A stretch of DNA of 64,000 nt from Phreatobacter sp. (GCF_016793595.1 NZ_JAEULY010000002.1:1-64000); one strand, 5' to 3'; shown: positions 7,465-18,103, counted from the first letter of the stretch. The notes: a model not told the origin generated them from the letters alone. Translations and numbers: made by a program.

Positions 7465-9774
7465 ATGGCGACCCATGCGACGTCCCTGACACGGCCCGGC
7501 CTGCGCGGCATCCTGACCGGCACGCTGGCCGTGCTGATCGCCGCGCTGATCCTGTCGGTGACGGCGGTGGTGGTCTGGACCGCGACGCGCGAGGCGCAGC
7601 GCTCCATCGGCCGCTCGCTCGGCGATCTCGCCGCCTTCATGCGCGAGGCGCTGGAGAGCGACGTCTACGAGCGCTGGCGCTCCATGCGCACCATCGCGAC
7701 CATTCCGGCCTTCGTCGACCCCGACCGCTCCTACGAGTCACGCCGTGTGGTGATGGACCGGGTGAAGGCCAATGCCGAGGAGATCGTCTGGGTCGGGCTT
7801 GCCGACCGCGACGGGCGGGTGCTGGTCGCGTCAGGGGGTATCGAGGAGGGCGCCGATGTGTCTCAGCGGCGCTGGTTCCGCGCCGCCCGCGTACGGGCGC
7901 AGGGCTCGACGCTGGAGGCGCAGCGGCCGACCGTCCAGACAGGGCCGGGCGAAAGGGTCATCGAGATCGGCGTCAACGTGCGCAGCGCCTCGGGGGAGCT
8001 TGTCGGGGTCATCGGGATGATGGTGAGCTGGGACTGGCTCGGCCACCTCAGGCGCTCGCTGATCGAACGCTCTCGCGATCGCCGGTCCGATCTCGAAGTG
8101 CTGGTGCTGGACGGCGAGGGCCGTGTGGTGATCGGCGACCCGACCCATCTGGGCGAGGATCTGGCGCGCGTCGTGGCGCGACGCGCCGACGGATTCGAGA
8201 TAGACACGCTCCCCGACGGACGCACCATGGTCATCGGCACCAGCCGGGCGGCCGGCGGGCGCGGCATCGAGGGGCTCGGCTGGCAGATCGTCGTCACGTC
8301 AAACGCGGCGGTGGCCTTCGCGCCGGTGGACACGCTGCGCTGGCAGATCATCGCCGCCGGCGGCCTCGTCGGTTTCCTGGTTCTGGCGGCGGGCTGGTGG
8401 GTCGCGGGGCGCATCGCCAGCCCCATCCAGGCGATCGCGGCGCGCGCCGACCGCGTCGGCCTTGCCGAGGCGCTGGACGGCGTGGTGATCGATCTGCCGG
8501 AATCCTCGTCAAAGGAGGTCGTGTCGCTGGCGGCGTCGCTGCAGGGCATGATCGACCGCCTCGCCGACAACGAGGAAGCGCTGAAGCATCTGGCCAATAC
8601 GCTGGAACAGCGCGTCGCCGTCCGCACGGCGGAGCTTGAAAGCGCCAACCGGGCGCTGTCGCAGGCGCGCGACGACGCCGTGGCGGCGACCGCCGCGAAA
8701 TCGCGCTTCCTCGCGGCGGCGAGCCATGACCTGCGTCAGCCGCTGCATGCTCTGTCGCTATTCGCCAATGCGCTGTCGCGGCGCGTGCAGGGCGAGGAGC
8801 CGATCCGCCTCGTCGCCAATATGGAGACCACGCTCGGCTCGCTGCAGGACATGTTCTCGGCGCTGCTCGACGTGTCCAGGCTCGATGCCGGCATCGTCGT
8901 CGCCGAGCCGCGCACTTTCGTCATTGGCGATGTGCTGGAGCGGGTCGCGGCCGGCTTCCGGGCGCAGGCGGCGGCGCATGGCCTGGAGTTCCGCCTCGTC
9001 TCCTCGCGCCTGCCAGTGACCAGCGATCCGGTTCTGGTCGAGACCATCCTGCGCAATCTCGTCGGCAATGCGCTGAAATTCACGGCGTCAGGCAAGGTGC
9101 TGGTCGGTGTGCGCCGGCAGGACGGCCACGCCGTGCTGGAGGTTCACGATACCGGACCGGGCGTGCCCGCCGAGGACCGCGACCGCATCTTCGAGGAGTT
9201 CGAGCGGGTGAAGCAGGCGGCCCATGGGCAGAATGACGGCCTCGGGCTCGGCCTCTCCATCGTGCGCCGACTCTGCGACCTGCTCGGCCATCATGTCAGC
9301 GTCGACAGCCGCCGGGGCAGGGGCACGGTGTTCCGGGTGGAACTGCCGATCGCCGTGCGGCCGGAGCAGGCGGCGTCGACACCGCCGCTTTCGCCGGGCC
9401 TGTCGCTGGCCGGGCGGCACATTCTCGTGCTCGATGACGAGCCGATGATCGTCGATGCGCTGGCGCGCACGCTCCGCGACGACGGCGCGACGGTGACCGC
9501 CGCGCGCAATGCCGCGGAGGCGAGCGACGCACTGGCCAGCGACCGGCCGGTGGACCTCGCGGTGATCGACCTGCAGCTGGAGAAGGGTATCGACGGGCTC
9601 GACCTCATCACCCGCTGGCGGGAGGGACGCGCGGCGCGCCTGCCGGCCCTGATCGTGACCGGTGCGACCGACCCGAAGACGCTGGCCCGGCTGCAGGCGA
9701 GCGGCGTGGCCTGGCTCACCAAGCCGGTGGCCGTGCCGACCCTCAGGGCGACGGTGGCGCGCCTGGTGGCGTGA
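7465..9774 (+). CDS. Membrane-bound hybrid sensor histidine kinase with C-terminal receiver
   Basis: A 769-residue two-component sensor. In order: membrane segment at about residues 13-35; periplasmic Cache-like sensor at 36-290; second membrane segment at 294-315; HAMP; coiled coil; HisKA with phospho-acceptor His421 in SHDLRQPLH; HATPase with N box (NLVGNALKF) and G boxes (DTGPGVP, GLGLGLSIV); and a receiver domain with Asp702 in VIDLQL. The DLRQPLH box is the type found in hybrid kinases paired with LuxR-type regulators. The gene converges on just such a regulator, with only four bases between the stop codons, so the two are probably partners. The stimulus is unknown; Cache sensors usually bind small metabolites. 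Confidence 0.9.
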   Translation: MATHATSLTRPGLRGILTGTLAVLIAALILSVTAVVVWTATREAQRSIGRSLGDLAAFMREALESDVYERWRSMRTIATIPAFVDPDRSYESRRVVMDRVKANAEEIVWVGLADRDGRVLVASGGIEEGADVSQRRWFRAARVRAQGSTLEAQRPTVQTGPGERVIEIGVNVRSASGELVGVIGMMVSWDWLGHLRRSLIERSRDRRSDLEVLVLDGEGRVVIGDPTHLGEDLARVVARRADGFEIDTLPDGRTMVIGTSRAAGGRGIEGLGWQIVVTSNAAVAFAPVDTLRWQIIAAGGLVGFLVLAAGWWVAGRIASPIQAIAARADRVGLAEALDGVVIDLPESSSKEVVSLAASLQGMIDRLADNEEALKHLANTLEQRVAVRTAELESANRALSQARDDAVAATAAKSRFLAAASHDLRQPLHALSLFANALSRRVQGEEPIRLVANMETTLGSLQDMFSALLDVSRLDAGIVVAEPRTFVIGDVLERVAAGFRAQAAAHGLEFRLVSSRLPVTSDPVLVETILRNLVGNALKFTASGKVLVGVRRQDGHAVLEVHDTGPGVPAEDRDRIFEEFERVKQAAHGQNDGLGLGLSIVRRLCDLLGHHVSVDSRRGRGTVFRVELPIAVRPEQAASTPPLSPGLSLAGRHILVLDDEPMIVDALARTLRDDGATVTAARNAAEASDALASDRPVDLAVIDLQLEKGIDGLDLITRWREGRAARLPALIVTGATDPKTLARLQASGVAWLTKPVAVPTLRATVARLVA

Positions 9775-9778
9775 GGCT

Positions 9779-10453
9779 CTACCCCTTCGCCAGCAGTGGC
9801 GCGGCGGCGGCGACGGCGGCCGCCCGGTTGCGCACCCCGAGATGGCGGAACAGAGCAGCGAGGTGGATCTTCACCGTGCCCTGGCCGAGGTCGAGCGCGC
9901 GGGCGATCTCCTTGTTGGAGCGGCCTTCGATGAGCAGGCCGAGCACGTCGCGCTGGCGCGGGGTCAGCCGATCGAGTGCCGGTTCGGACGGCGCGGCCGG
10001 GATGCGTGCCGAGGTGGCGGTCGCGAGAGTCGCGGGCACGAAGATGGCGCCGGAGACGATGGTGCCGAGGGCCGCCACGAGATCGTTGTCGACGAGGCTT
10101 TTCGGCACGAAGCCATTGACGCCCGCCGCCAGCGCGTCGAGCACGTCGCTGCGGCTCTCGGAACCCGAGACGACCGCGATCGGCAGGTCGGGATAGCATT
10201 CGCGCACGGCGGCGAGGCTCGCCGCGCTCTGCATGCCGGGCATGGACAGGTCGAACAGGGCGAGCGCCACGCCCTCGGTCTCGCCGAGGCGTTCCAGCGC
10301 CTCGTCCAGGGAGGCGGCCTCCGCCACCTCGTCGAAGCCGAGGCGGTCCTTCAGCGTCAGCGCGAGACCCATGCGGTACATGCCGTGGTCATCGGCAATG
10401 ACGGCGATGCGGCGTGGGGATCTGGGGGCGGACTGATCGGCCGGATGCGACAT
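9779..10453 (-). CDS. NarL/LuxR-family response regulator
   Basis: A 224-residue response regulator. The receiver carries the acidic pair Asp21-Asp22, the phospho-acceptor Asp68 (LFDLSMPG) and Lys in FVPKS. The C-terminal LuxR helix-turn-helix reads LTPRQRDVLGLLIEGRSNKEIARAL. It is encoded convergently with the hybrid kinase just described, almost stop to stop, which suggests a phosphorelay from the kinase receiver to this protein. No neighbouring gene is an obvious target. Confidence 0.9.
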   Translation of the reverse strand: MSHPADQSAPRSPRRIAVIADDHGMYRMGLALTLKDRLGFDEVAEAASLDEALERLGETEGVALALFDLSMPGMQSAASLAAVRECYPDLPIAVVSGSESRSDVLDALAAGVNGFVPKSLVDNDLVAALGTIVSGAIFVPATLATATSARIPAAPSEPALDRLTPRQRDVLGLLIEGRSNKEIARALDLGQGTVKIHLAALFRHLGVRNRAAAVAAAAPLLAKG

Positions 10454-10540
10454 GAGCGCAAGGCGTAGGGCCGCGCGCGCGGGACTGTCAATGACAACGA
10501 TGGCCGCGCGGCATCACGGCCGCGCGACCAGAGCCGCGCT

Positions 10541-13500
10541 TCACTCCGCCGGCTGGCCGTGCGGCGCGCCTGCCGGAGCCGGAACGGCCTCGCCGGCGGG
10601 CTGGCTGCCGCGACGCCCGATCCAGTTCGAGAGGCCCTCGAACATCAGATAGACGACCGGCGTGATGTAGAGCGTGAGCAGCTGCGACAGGATCAGACCG
10701 CCGACCACCGCGATGCCGAGCGGCTGGCGCAGCTCCGCGCCGGCGCCGTGGCCGATGGCGATCGGCACCGCGCCGAGGATGGCGCAGAGCGTGGTCATCA
10801 TGATTGGCCGGAAACGCAGCACGGCGGCTTCGACGATGGCCTCCTTCGCGGGCACGCCCTTCTGTCGGCGCTCGATCGCGAAATCGACCATCATGATGGC
10901 GTTCTTCTTGACGATGCCGATCAGCATGACGAGGCCGATCATGGCGATGACCGACAGGTCGAAGTGGAAGAGCTGGAGTGTCAGCAGCGCGCCGATGCCG
11001 GCGGACGGCAGGCCCGACAGGATGGTGAAGGGGTGGATGAAGCTCTCGTAGAGAATGCCGAGGATGATGTAGATCACCAGCACCGCCGCGAAGAGCAGAA
11101 GCCCCTGGTTGGCCACCGCCTGCTGGAACACCTGCGCGGTGCCCTGGAACGACGACGCGATGGTGGCAGGCAGTCCGATCTCGCGGGCGGCGACCTCGAT
11201 CCGTTCGACGGCCTGCGACAGGGCGACGCCCTGCGGCAGGTTGAACGAGATGGTGACCGCCGGAAGCTGGGCGAGGTGGCCGACCGACAGCGCCGTCGGC
11301 TGCTCGCGAAGCCTGGCGACCGCGTCGAGCGGCACCACGGCGCCGGTGGACGAGCGCACCGTGAGGCGGCGGAGCATCAGCGAGGTGTCGTAATATTTCG
11401 GGTCGGCTTCGAGGATCACCTGATAGGTGTCCTCCGAAGCGTAGATGGTCGACACCTGGCGCGTGCCGAACGCCGAATAGAGCGTGTTGCGCACCTGGTC
11501 GGCGGTGACACCGAGCCGTGAGGCGGCGTCACGGTCGACATCGACGATGGTCGAGCGCGCGCGCATCTGGAGGTCCGAATTGACGTCGAGAATGCCGGGA
11601 AGCGTGCGCATCTTCGCTTCGAGGATCGGCGCATACTGGCGCAGGGCATCGAGGTCCGGCGACTGCAGCATGTACTGATACTGGCTGCGGCTCTGCACCG
11701 TGCCGACCGTGATGGACTGGATCGGTGAGAAGAAGGCCTGAATGCCCGGCACTTCGTTGGCGGCGCGGCGCAGGCGGTCGATCACCTGAACCGCATTGTC
11801 CTTGCGGGCCGGCTTGTCGCGCAGGGTGATGAACAGCGAGCCTGAGTTCTGGGTCGTGGCGCCGCCGCCTGAGCCGACATTGGCCATGACCGACACGACG
11901 TCCGGATCGCGGCGGACCACGGCGGCGAGCTGCTGGGTGCGCTCGACCATCGCCGCGAAAGAGACGTCGTCGGGGCCGATGGTGGCGGCGCGGACGATGC
12001 CGTTGTCCTCCTGCGGGAAGAAGCCCTTGGGTATGTCGCGGAACAGCATGAAGGTGACGACGAAGGTCGCGATGGTGATGCCGATCATGACGACCGGCAT
12101 GTTGACCACCTTCTTCACCGACCAGCCGTAGCCGCGGGTGACGGCCGAGAAGAACGCCTCGAACCAGCGCAGCAGGAACAACGGCTTCTTGTTGTGGTCG
12201 ATGGGCTTCAGCACGCGCGAGCAGAGCATCGGCGTCAGCGTCAGCGACACCACGCCGGAGATCAGGATGGCCGTGGAGATGACGACGCCGAACTGCGCGA
12301 ACATGCGGCCGACCACGCCGCCCATGAACAGGACGGGGATGAAGACGGCGACCAGCGAGATGGTCATGGAGATGATGGTGAAACCGACCTCGCGCGAGCC
12401 GACCAGCGCCGCCTGGAAGGGATCCATCCCCTCCTCAATGTAGCGCATGATGTTCTCGAGCATGACGATGGCGTCATCGACGACGAAGCCGACCGCCAGC
12501 GTCAGCGCCAGCAGCGAGATGTTGTCGATGGAATAGCCGAGCACGTACATCACCGCGAACGTGCCGATGATCGAGATCGGCAGGGCGGCGGCGGGGATCA
12601 GCGTGGCGCGCCAGTCCTTCAGGAAGAACCAGATGACGACGATGACGAGCACGGCGGCGAGCGCCAGAGTGAACTGAACGTCCTCGATCGATTCCCGGAT
12701 CGTCTTGGAGCGATCCATCATCACCTGGATGTTGTAGGCGGCCGGCGCCTCGCGCTGGATCTGCGGCAGCATGGCGCGGACACGATCGACGACATCGACC
12801 GTGTTGGCGTCCGGCTGGCGCTGCACGCCGAGAACGATGGCGCGCTTGCCGTCCAGCCAGGATGCCGCGCGGTCGTTCTCGACGCCGTCGATCGGGCTCG
12901 CAACGTCCGAGACGCGCACGGGCGCGCCGTTCTGCCAGGCGACGATCACGTCGCGGTAGTCCGCGGATCGGTTGATCGGGCCCGTGGCGTCGAGGATGGC
13001 GTTGCGGCCGCCCTCGTTGACGGTGCCGACGGGGCGATTGGAATTGGCGGCGGTCAGTGCGTTCTGCAGGTCGGCGAGGGTGAGGCCGCGGGCGGCGAGC
13101 TGATCGAGATCGGCGCGCACGCGCACGGCGAATTTCTGCGAGCCCCAGACCATGACCTGCGCGATTCCGGGCAGGGTCGAGATGCGCGGCAGGATCGAGG
13201 AATTGGCGAAGCGGTCGATGTCGGAGAGGCGGGCGGTGTCGGATGAGATCGCGATGAACATGATCGCGAAATCGGCCGGGTTGACCTTCCTGAAGCTTGG
13301 CGGCGTGACCATGTCGACCGGCAGGCGGCGCATGGCGGCAGAAATCTGCGACTGCACGTCGAGGGCCGCGCCGTCGATGTTCCTGTTGAGGTCGAACTGC
13401 AGGACGATCGAGGTGTTGCCGTAGGTCGAGGTCGAGGTCATCGACGAGACGCCGGCAATGGTCGAGAACTGCTTCTCCAGCACCAGCGCGACCGAGGACG

Positions 13501-13675
13501 CCATGGTCTCGGGGCTGGCGCCCGGCAGCTGAGCGGAGACCTGGATGGTCGGGAAGTCGACGCGCGGAACCGCGGCGACGGGAAGCTGGCCGTAGCCGAA
13601 CATGCCGGCCGCGAGGAAGGAGACCATCAGGAGGATGGTCATCACGGGACGGCGGATGCAGAGCTCCGACAGCAT
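10541..13675 (-). CDS. RND efflux permease (HAE1 family, MdtB/MdtC-like)
   Basis: A full-length inner-membrane RND pump of 1044 residues (family length about 1020-1060). It has the N-terminal [13 protein letters not shown] segment, two large periplasmic loops and twelve predicted membrane helices. The proton-relay pair is visible as [14 protein letters not shown] in helix 4, with Lys/Thr residues in the second half. The adaptor gene lies 12 bp upstream on the same strand, so the two form an operon. No outer-membrane TolC-like gene is present, so the pump must borrow one encoded elsewhere. Substrates cannot be predicted. Confidence 0.93.
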   Translation of the reverse strand: MLSELCIRRPVMTILLMVSFLAAGMFGYGQLPVAAVPRVDFPTIQVSAQLPGASPETMASSVALVLEKQFSTIAGVSSMTSTSTYGNTSIVLQFDLNRNIDGAALDVQSQISAAMRRLPVDMVTPPSFRKVNPADFAIMFIAISSDTARLSDIDRFANSSILPRISTLPGIAQVMVWGSQKFAVRVRADLDQLAARGLTLADLQNALTAANSNRPVGTVNEGGRNAILDATGPINRSADYRDVIVAWQNGAPVRVSDVASPIDGVENDRAASWLDGKRAIVLGVQRQPDANTVDVVDRVRAMLPQIQREAPAAYNIQVMMDRSKTIRESIEDVQFTLALAAVLVIVVIWFFLKDWRATLIPAAALPISIIGTFAVMYVLGYSIDNISLLALTLAVGFVVDDAIVMLENIMRYIEEGMDPFQAALVGSREVGFTIISMTISLVAVFIPVLFMGGVVGRMFAQFGVVISTAILISGVVSLTLTPMLCSRVLKPIDHNKKPLFLLRWFEAFFSAVTRGYGWSVKKVVNMPVVMIGITIATFVVTFMLFRDIPKGFFPQEDNGIVRAATIGPDDVSFAAMVERTQQLAAVVRRDPDVVSVMANVGSGGGATTQNSGSLFITLRDKPARKDNAVQVIDRLRRAANEVPGIQAFFSPIQSITVGTVQSRSQYQYMLQSPDLDALRQYAPILEAKMRTLPGILDVNSDLQMRARSTIVDVDRDAASRLGVTADQVRNTLYSAFGTRQVSTIYASEDTYQVILEADPKYYDTSLMLRRLTVRSSTGAVVPLDAVARLREQPTALSVGHLAQLPAVTISFNLPQGVALSQAVERIEVAAREIGLPATIASSFQGTAQVFQQAVANQGLLLFAAVLVIYIILGILYESFIHPFTILSGLPSAGIGALLTLQLFHFDLSVIAMIGLVMLIGIVKKNAIMMVDFAIERRQKGVPAKEAIVEAAVLRFRPIMMTTLCAILGAVPIAIGHGAGAELRQPLGIAVVGGLILSQLLTLYITPVVYLMFEGLSNWIGRRGSQPAGEAVPAPAGAPHGQPAE

Positions 13676-13687
13676 GGCGGCGTCTCC

Positions 13688-14890
13688 TCAGCTCTGCCGG
13701 TCGCGGGCGGCGGTCTCGCCGGCCGCGGCGGGCGCCGGGCGGGCGACCACCGACGAACCGGCGACGAGGCGAAGCTGGCCCGAGGTGATCACGGTCTCGC
13801 CACCGCTCAGGCCGGATTCGAGAACGGCGTGGTCGCCGACCATGCGCGCCACCTTGACGTTGGCGATGGCGGCCTTGCCGTCCGTCGCGGTGAAGACGAA
13901 GGGCCCGTTCTGGCCGACCTGCAGCGCGGCGGCGGGGATGACCACGGCCTCGCCCTGGGTGCCGAGCGAGACTTTCACCGGCACGAAGGAGCCGGGCCAG
14001 AGCTGCTCGGCGCCGTTGTTCATCAGCGCCTTGGCGGTGACGGTGCCGGTGGCGAGGTCGACCTGGTTCTCGACGAAGGCGATGCTGCCGGCGACCGTCT
14101 GGCCGCCGGCCGTCGCCTCGACGGTGATGCTGCGCACATCGCCGGAAACCTGGCTGCGGATCTCGTAGAAGGTCGCCTGCGGCACCGCGAAGGCGATGTA
14201 GATCGGATCGATCTGATTGATGGTCGTCATCGCCGCGGTGTCGGCGGAGCGGACGAAGGCGCCGGGCTTGGCGGCGATCGAGCCGATGCGGCCGGAGATC
14301 GGCGCGGTGATCTGGGTATAGGAAAGCTGCGAGCGGATATTGTCGCGGTTCGCCTTGTCCGCGGCGAGCTGCGCCTCGACCGCCTTGACGTTGGTGATGG
14401 CGTTGTCGCGCGCGACCTCGGTGCCGACATTGCGGCGCGTGAGGTCGATGGCGCGGTCGCGGTCGCGGATGGCCTGTTCGAGCTGCGCTTCGGTGCGCAG
14501 GATCTGCGCCTCGATCTGGGCGAGCTGGGCCTTGAGCACGCGGTCATCGAGGCTGAACAGCAGGTCGCCCTGCTTCACCGCCGCGCCTTCGGCGACATGG
14601 ACGGTCATGACCTGGCTGTCGACGCGCGCCTTGATCTGCAGCGAGGCGATCGACTGCACCGTGCCGACCGCCTCGACGACGATGGGCATGACGCGCTTTT
14701 CGGCGCGGGCCAGCGTGACGGACACCGGCGGCGGCCCCTGGCGGCGGGGCTGGGCCGCCTGCTCGGCCGGCTTCTTGCCGGAAACCACGGCTTGCGCCTT
14801 GTGATAGGCCTGTTCGGCGAGATCCGGCCGCCAGGTGGCAATGCCCCCGACAATGGCGAGCAGGCCGAAGACGACGACGATTCTGAGCAT
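13688..14890 (-). CDS. RND efflux periplasmic adaptor (membrane fusion protein)
   Basis: A 400-residue membrane-fusion protein. An N-terminal hydrophobic segment (residues 1-18) anchors or exports it. There is no lipobox. It has the lipoyl-like half domain (VEGTV-type motif as EAVGTVQSIASLQIKARVD), an alpha-hairpin (LKAQLAQIEAQILRTEAQLEQ) and the barrel motif ITAPISGRIG. It precedes the RND permease gene in the same operon. The C-terminal 20 residues are Ala/Pro-rich and probably disordered. Confidence 0.93.
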   Translation of the reverse strand: MLRIVVVFGLLAIVGGIATWRPDLAEQAYHKAQAVVSGKKPAEQAAQPRRQGPPPVSVTLARAEKRVMPIVVEAVGTVQSIASLQIKARVDSQVMTVHVAEGAAVKQGDLLFSLDDRVLKAQLAQIEAQILRTEAQLEQAIRDRDRAIDLTRRNVGTEVARDNAITNVKAVEAQLAADKANRDNIRSQLSYTQITAPISGRIGSIAAKPGAFVRSADTAAMTTINQIDPIYIAFAVPQATFYEIRSQVSGDVRSITVEATAGGQTVAGSIAFVENQVDLATGTVTAKALMNNGAEQLWPGSFVPVKVSLGTQGEAVVIPAAALQVGQNGPFVFTATDGKAAIANVKVARMVGDHAVLESGLSGGETVITSGQLRLVAGSSVVARPAPAAAGETAARDRQS

Positions 14891-15057
14891 CGGAGCAGTC
14901 CTTGCGGGCGGCGCAAACGCTGCGCGCGCCCGGATGATAAGGTTTTCCGAGCGTCACCCTAGGCCTTGTATGCAACAACAGACATTCGGCCCGATGGCCT
15001 AGACCATGGCGCGGGGGCCGATTGCGCCAGGGACCGGAGCAGGCTAGCGGAGCGGGT

Positions 15058-15948
15058 ATGCAGGACGGAGCGGACGGGCTGAGCCGGGCGGTCGAGGCGT
15101 TGCGGCAGGACTTTCTGGCGCGGCGGCCGGTGCGCACGGCCTCGCTGATCGTCACCCTGTTCGGTGACGCCATCGTGCCGCGCGGCGGGACGCTGTCGAT
15201 CCGGGCGCTGATCGACCTCACCGGCGCGCTGGGCATCGAGCCGGGAGCGGTGCGGACCGCCATGTCGCGGCTCGTCGCCGGCGGGCTGTTCGAGCGGCGG
15301 GATGGCGGCCGTCGCCCGCGCTATTGCCTGTCGCAGGAAGGCGCGCGCACCTTCGCGGCGGCGTTCAGGCGCGTCTATGCCGGCGAGCGGCAGCCGGATG
15401 GCCGTGGCTTCCGCCTGCTGGTGCTGCCGGCGGCGGCGAGGAAAGCCGCTGATATGGCGACGCTGGAAGCAGCGGGCTTCCGGCCGCTGGCGGCGGGCGT
15501 TCTCGTCGCGCCGGGCTCGGCGGCTCCACCTCCTGTGCCGGCCGACGCCTTCCTGTTCGATGCAGTCGCCGATCCCGCCATGGCGCGCCGGATAGCGACG
15601 GAGGCGCTCGGCATGGGCGCGACGGTCGCGGCCTACCGGCGTCTCGCGGATGCGCAGGCATCCCTGCTGCAAATGGTCGAGGCCGCGCCGCCATCTCCCA
15701 CCGAGGCCTTCGTGATCCGGACACTGGCGGTGCACGCTTTCCGCCGTGCGGTGATTCACGATCCCGCCCTGCCTGAAGATCTGCTGCCGGCCGATCGGCC
15801 CGACATCGCGGCGCGGCGGACCATGGCAGGGCTCTATGCGGCGCTGGCCGCGCCGTCCGAGCGGCATGTCGAGGCCGTGACCGATGCCGATGGCGAGAAT
15901 CTGCCGCCGGCGGCATTCGACCTGGCGCGCCGCTTCGGCATCGGCTGA
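15058..15948 (+). CDS. paaX: PaaX-family repressor of phenylacetate catabolism
   Basis: A 296-residue PaaX-type GntR-like regulator with an N-terminal winged helix (RTASLIVTLFGDAIVPRGGTLS, GIEPGAVRTAMSRLVAGGLFERR) and the C-terminal PaaX domain. PaaX represses paa genes and is released by phenylacetyl-CoA in E. coli. I chose the ATG at 15058, which is preceded by a GGAG-like site; a TTG at 15022 is also in frame. The gene sits just upstream of paaA on the same strand, with a clear inverted repeat between the two. It is divergent from the RND adaptor. Confidence 0.88.
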   Translation: MQDGADGLSRAVEALRQDFLARRPVRTASLIVTLFGDAIVPRGGTLSIRALIDLTGALGIEPGAVRTAMSRLVAGGLFERRDGGRRPRYCLSQEGARTFAAAFRRVYAGERQPDGRGFRLLVLPAAARKAADMATLEAAGFRPLAAGVLVAPGSAAPPPVPADAFLFDAVADPAMARRIATEALGMGATVAAYRRLADAQASLLQMVEAAPPSPTEAFVIRTLAVHAFRRAVIHDPALPEDLLPADRPDIAARRTMAGLYAALAAPSERHVEAVTDADGENLPPAAFDLARRFGIG

Positions 15949-15989
15949 TGCCCGCCCCTGTGCGGTGCAGCAACGAATGGCGGGCTGTG

Positions 15990-16027
15990 TGTTACGAAAA
16001 ATCTTGCTCTCTGGAATTTTTGTAACA
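15990..16027. promoter_or_regulatory. Inverted repeat before paaA, probable PaaX operator
   Basis: Arms TGTTACGAAAAATC (15990-16003) and GAATTTTTGTAACA (16014-16027) are complementary at 12 of 14 positions, separated by 10 bases. This is an A/T-rich island in GC-rich DNA, 31 bp before the paaA start and just after paaX. The sequence differs from the E. coli PaaX box, so the assignment rests on position, not on a match. Confidence 0.6.
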
Positions 16028-16058
16028 TACTTGCTCCCAATCAAGATGGGAGGAGCGC

Positions 16059-17051
16059 ATGTATACGCAGGCGCTGAATGTGAAGGACGAGGGTCCGGCC
16101 CTCGTCGATGCCGAGCGCGACGCTGCCTTCCAGACGCGGATCGATCGCGACGAGAAGATCGAGCCGAACGACTGGATGCCGGAGAAGTACCGGCGCACGC
16201 TGGTGCGCCAGATTTCCCAGCACGCCCATTCCGAGATCGTCGGGATGCTGCCCGAGGGCAACTGGATCACCCGCGCGCCGAGCCTGAAGCGCAAGGCCGC
16301 GCTGCTCGCCAAGGTGCAGGACGAGGGCGGCCACGGGCTCTATCTCTATTCGGCGGCCGAGACGCTGGGCACGAGCCGCGAGGAGCTGAACGACCAGCTG
16401 CTCACCGGCAAGGCCAAATATTCCTCGATCTTCAACTATCCGACGCTGTCCTGGGCCGATATCGGCATGGTCGGCTGGCTGGTCGACGGCGCGGCGATCA
16501 TGAACCAGATCCCGCTTTGCCGGACGAGCTATGGCCCCTATGCGCGCGCGATGATCCGCATCTGCAAGGAGGAGAGTTTCCACCAGCGGCAGGGCTACGA
16601 GATCGTCATGACGCTGGCGCGCGGCAATGAAGACCAGAAGGCCATGGCGCAGGAGGCGCTGAACCGGTGGTGGTGGCCGGCGCTGATGATGTTCGGCCCG
16701 CCGGACGCGGAGAGCCTGCACACCGACCAGAACATGGCCTGGCGGATCAAGCGGTTCTCCAACGACGACCTCCGCCAGAAATTCGTCGATGCGACCGTGC
16801 CGCAGGGGCATTTCATCGGCCTCGAATTCCCCGACAAGGACCTCAAGTTCAACGAGGCGACCGGCCAGTGGGATTATGGCGCCATCGACTGGAGCGAATT
16901 CAAGCGCGTGCTGGCCGGCGAGGGGCCGTGCAATCGCCAGCGCCTCGCCCAGCGCAACAAGGCCCATGACGAAGGCAGCTGGGTGCGCGAGGCGGCGCTC
17001 GCCCATGCCGAGAAGCGCGCGGCGCGGCGGCTGTTGCAGGCGGCGGAGTGA
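16059..17051 (+). CDS. paaA: Phenylacetyl-CoA 1,2-epoxidase, catalytic subunit PaaA
   Basis: The 330-residue di-iron subunit of the ring-epoxidising monooxygenase PaaABCE, which converts phenylacetyl-CoA to its ring 1,2-epoxide in the cytoplasm. Iron ligands are visible in [19 protein letters not shown] and [14 protein letters not shown] strong GGGAGGAG ribosome binding site precedes the ATG. It leads the tight paaABCDE operon; paaB begins 5 bp after its stop. Confidence 0.97.
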   Translation: MYTQALNVKDEGPALVDAERDAAFQTRIDRDEKIEPNDWMPEKYRRTLVRQISQHAHSEIVGMLPEGNWITRAPSLKRKAALLAKVQDEGGHGLYLYSAAETLGTSREELNDQLLTGKAKYSSIFNYPTLSWADIGMVGWLVDGAAIMNQIPLCRTSYGPYARAMIRICKEESFHQRQGYEIVMTLARGNEDQKAMAQEALNRWWWPALMMFGPPDAESLHTDQNMAWRIKRFSNDDLRQKFVDATVPQGHFIGLEFPDKDLKFNEATGQWDYGAIDWSEFKRVLAGEGPCNRQRLAQRNKAHDEGSWVREAALAHAEKRAARRLLQAAE

Positions 17052-17056
17052 CTGAC

Positions 17057-17344
17057 ATGACCGAGAAGAACTGGCCGCTCTGGGAAGTCTTCATCCGCTC
17101 GCGCAACGGCATGGCGCATCGCCATGTCGGCTCGCTCCACGCGGTCGACGCGACCATGGCGCTGGCCAATGCCCGCGACACCTATACGCGCCGTGGCGAG
17201 GGCCTTTCCGTCTGGGTGGTGCCGTCGAACGCCATCACCGCGTCCGATCCCGCCGAGAAGGACATGCTGTTCGAGCCGACGGCATCGAAAATCTACCGGC
17301 ATCCGACCTTCTACGAGGTGCCGGAAGACGTGGGGCATATGTGA
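17057..17344 (+). CDS. paaB: Phenylacetyl-CoA 1,2-epoxidase subunit PaaB
   Basis: A 95-residue small subunit of the PaaABCE complex, recognised by WPLWEVFIRSRNGMAHRHVGSLHA near its start. PaaB bridges PaaAC dimers into the larger complex in E. coli. The ATG at 17057 gives the family-length protein; an in-frame ATG lies three codons earlier. Its stop overlaps the paaC start (TGATG), indicating translational coupling. Confidence 0.96.
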   Translation: MTEKNWPLWEVFIRSRNGMAHRHVGSLHAVDATMALANARDTYTRRGEGLSVWVVPSNAITASDPAEKDMLFEPTASKIYRHPTFYEVPEDVGHM

Positions 17345-18099
17345 TGAGCGAAACCCCGCTTTTCCTCGTCACACTCAGGCTTGCCGACGATGCGCTGATC
17401 CTCGGCCACCGCCTCTCCGAATGGTGCGGTCATGCGCCCGTTCTGGAGGAGGAGCTGGCGCTCGCCAATCTCGGCCTCGACCTGATCGGGCAGGCGCGCT
17501 CGCTCTACACCTATGCCGGCGAAATCGAGGGCCGTGGTCGCGACGAGGACAGGCTCGCCTATCTCCGCCGCGAGAACGAGTACCGCAACGCCCTGCTGGT
17601 CGAACAGCCGAACGGCGACTTCGCCGTCACCATGGTGCGGCAGCTGATCTATTCGGCCTTCATGCATCCGTTCCATCGGGCCATGGCGGCATCGAAGGAC
17701 GCGACGCTCGCGGGCGTCGCCGCCAAGGCCGAGAAGGAAATGGCCTACCACGTGCGCCATTCCGCCGAGTGGGTCATCCGGCTCGGTGACGGCACGGAGG
17801 AAAGCCATCGGCGGGCGCAGGACGCGCTGAATGCGCTCTGGCCTTATGCGGGCGAACTGTTCGAGGTCGATGCGCCGATGCGCGCGGCCATCGAGGCGGG
17901 TTTCGTGCCGGACCCGGAGAGCCTGCGCGCCACCTTCGACGCGACGCTTGCGGAGGTGCTGGCCGAGGCGACCTTGACGCTCCCGAAGCTCGGCTCGTTC
18001 CAGAGCGGTGGACGGGCGGGGCGGCACACCGAGCATATGGGCTTCCTGCTCGCCCAGCTTCAGTACATGCAGCGCACCTATCCGAACGCGGCGTGGTGA
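17344..18099 (+). CDS. paaC: Phenylacetyl-CoA 1,2-epoxidase structural subunit PaaC
   Basis: A 251-residue ferritin-like subunit that pairs with PaaA but does not carry the catalytic iron. Family blocks LGHRLSEWCGHAPVLEEE, IGQARSLYTYAGE and YHVRHSAEWVIRLGDGTEES are present. The start overlaps the paaB stop by one base. The paaD start follows four bases after its stop. Confidence 0.96.
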   Translation: MSETPLFLVTLRLADDALILGHRLSEWCGHAPVLEEELALANLGLDLIGQARSLYTYAGEIEGRGRDEDRLAYLRRENEYRNALLVEQPNGDFAVTMVRQLIYSAFMHPFHRAMAASKDATLAGVAAKAEKEMAYHVRHSAEWVIRLGDGTEESHRRAQDALNALWPYAGELFEVDAPMRAAIEAGFVPDPESLRATFDATLAEVLAEATLTLPKLGSFQSGGRAGRHTEHMGFLLAQLQYMQRTYPNAAW

Positions 18100-18103
18100 C
18101 GCC

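Noticed and set aside
10559..11521. Plus-strand frame of 320 codons opposite the RND permease gene
   Set aside because: Asp/His/Arg-rich antisense product; the opposite strand encodes an unmistakable RND pump.
14959..15003. CTAGGCC / GGCCTAG inverted repeat upstream of paaX as an autoregulatory PaaX site
   Set aside because: The arms are only 7 bp with a spacer of about 30 bp and do not resemble the repeat before paaA.
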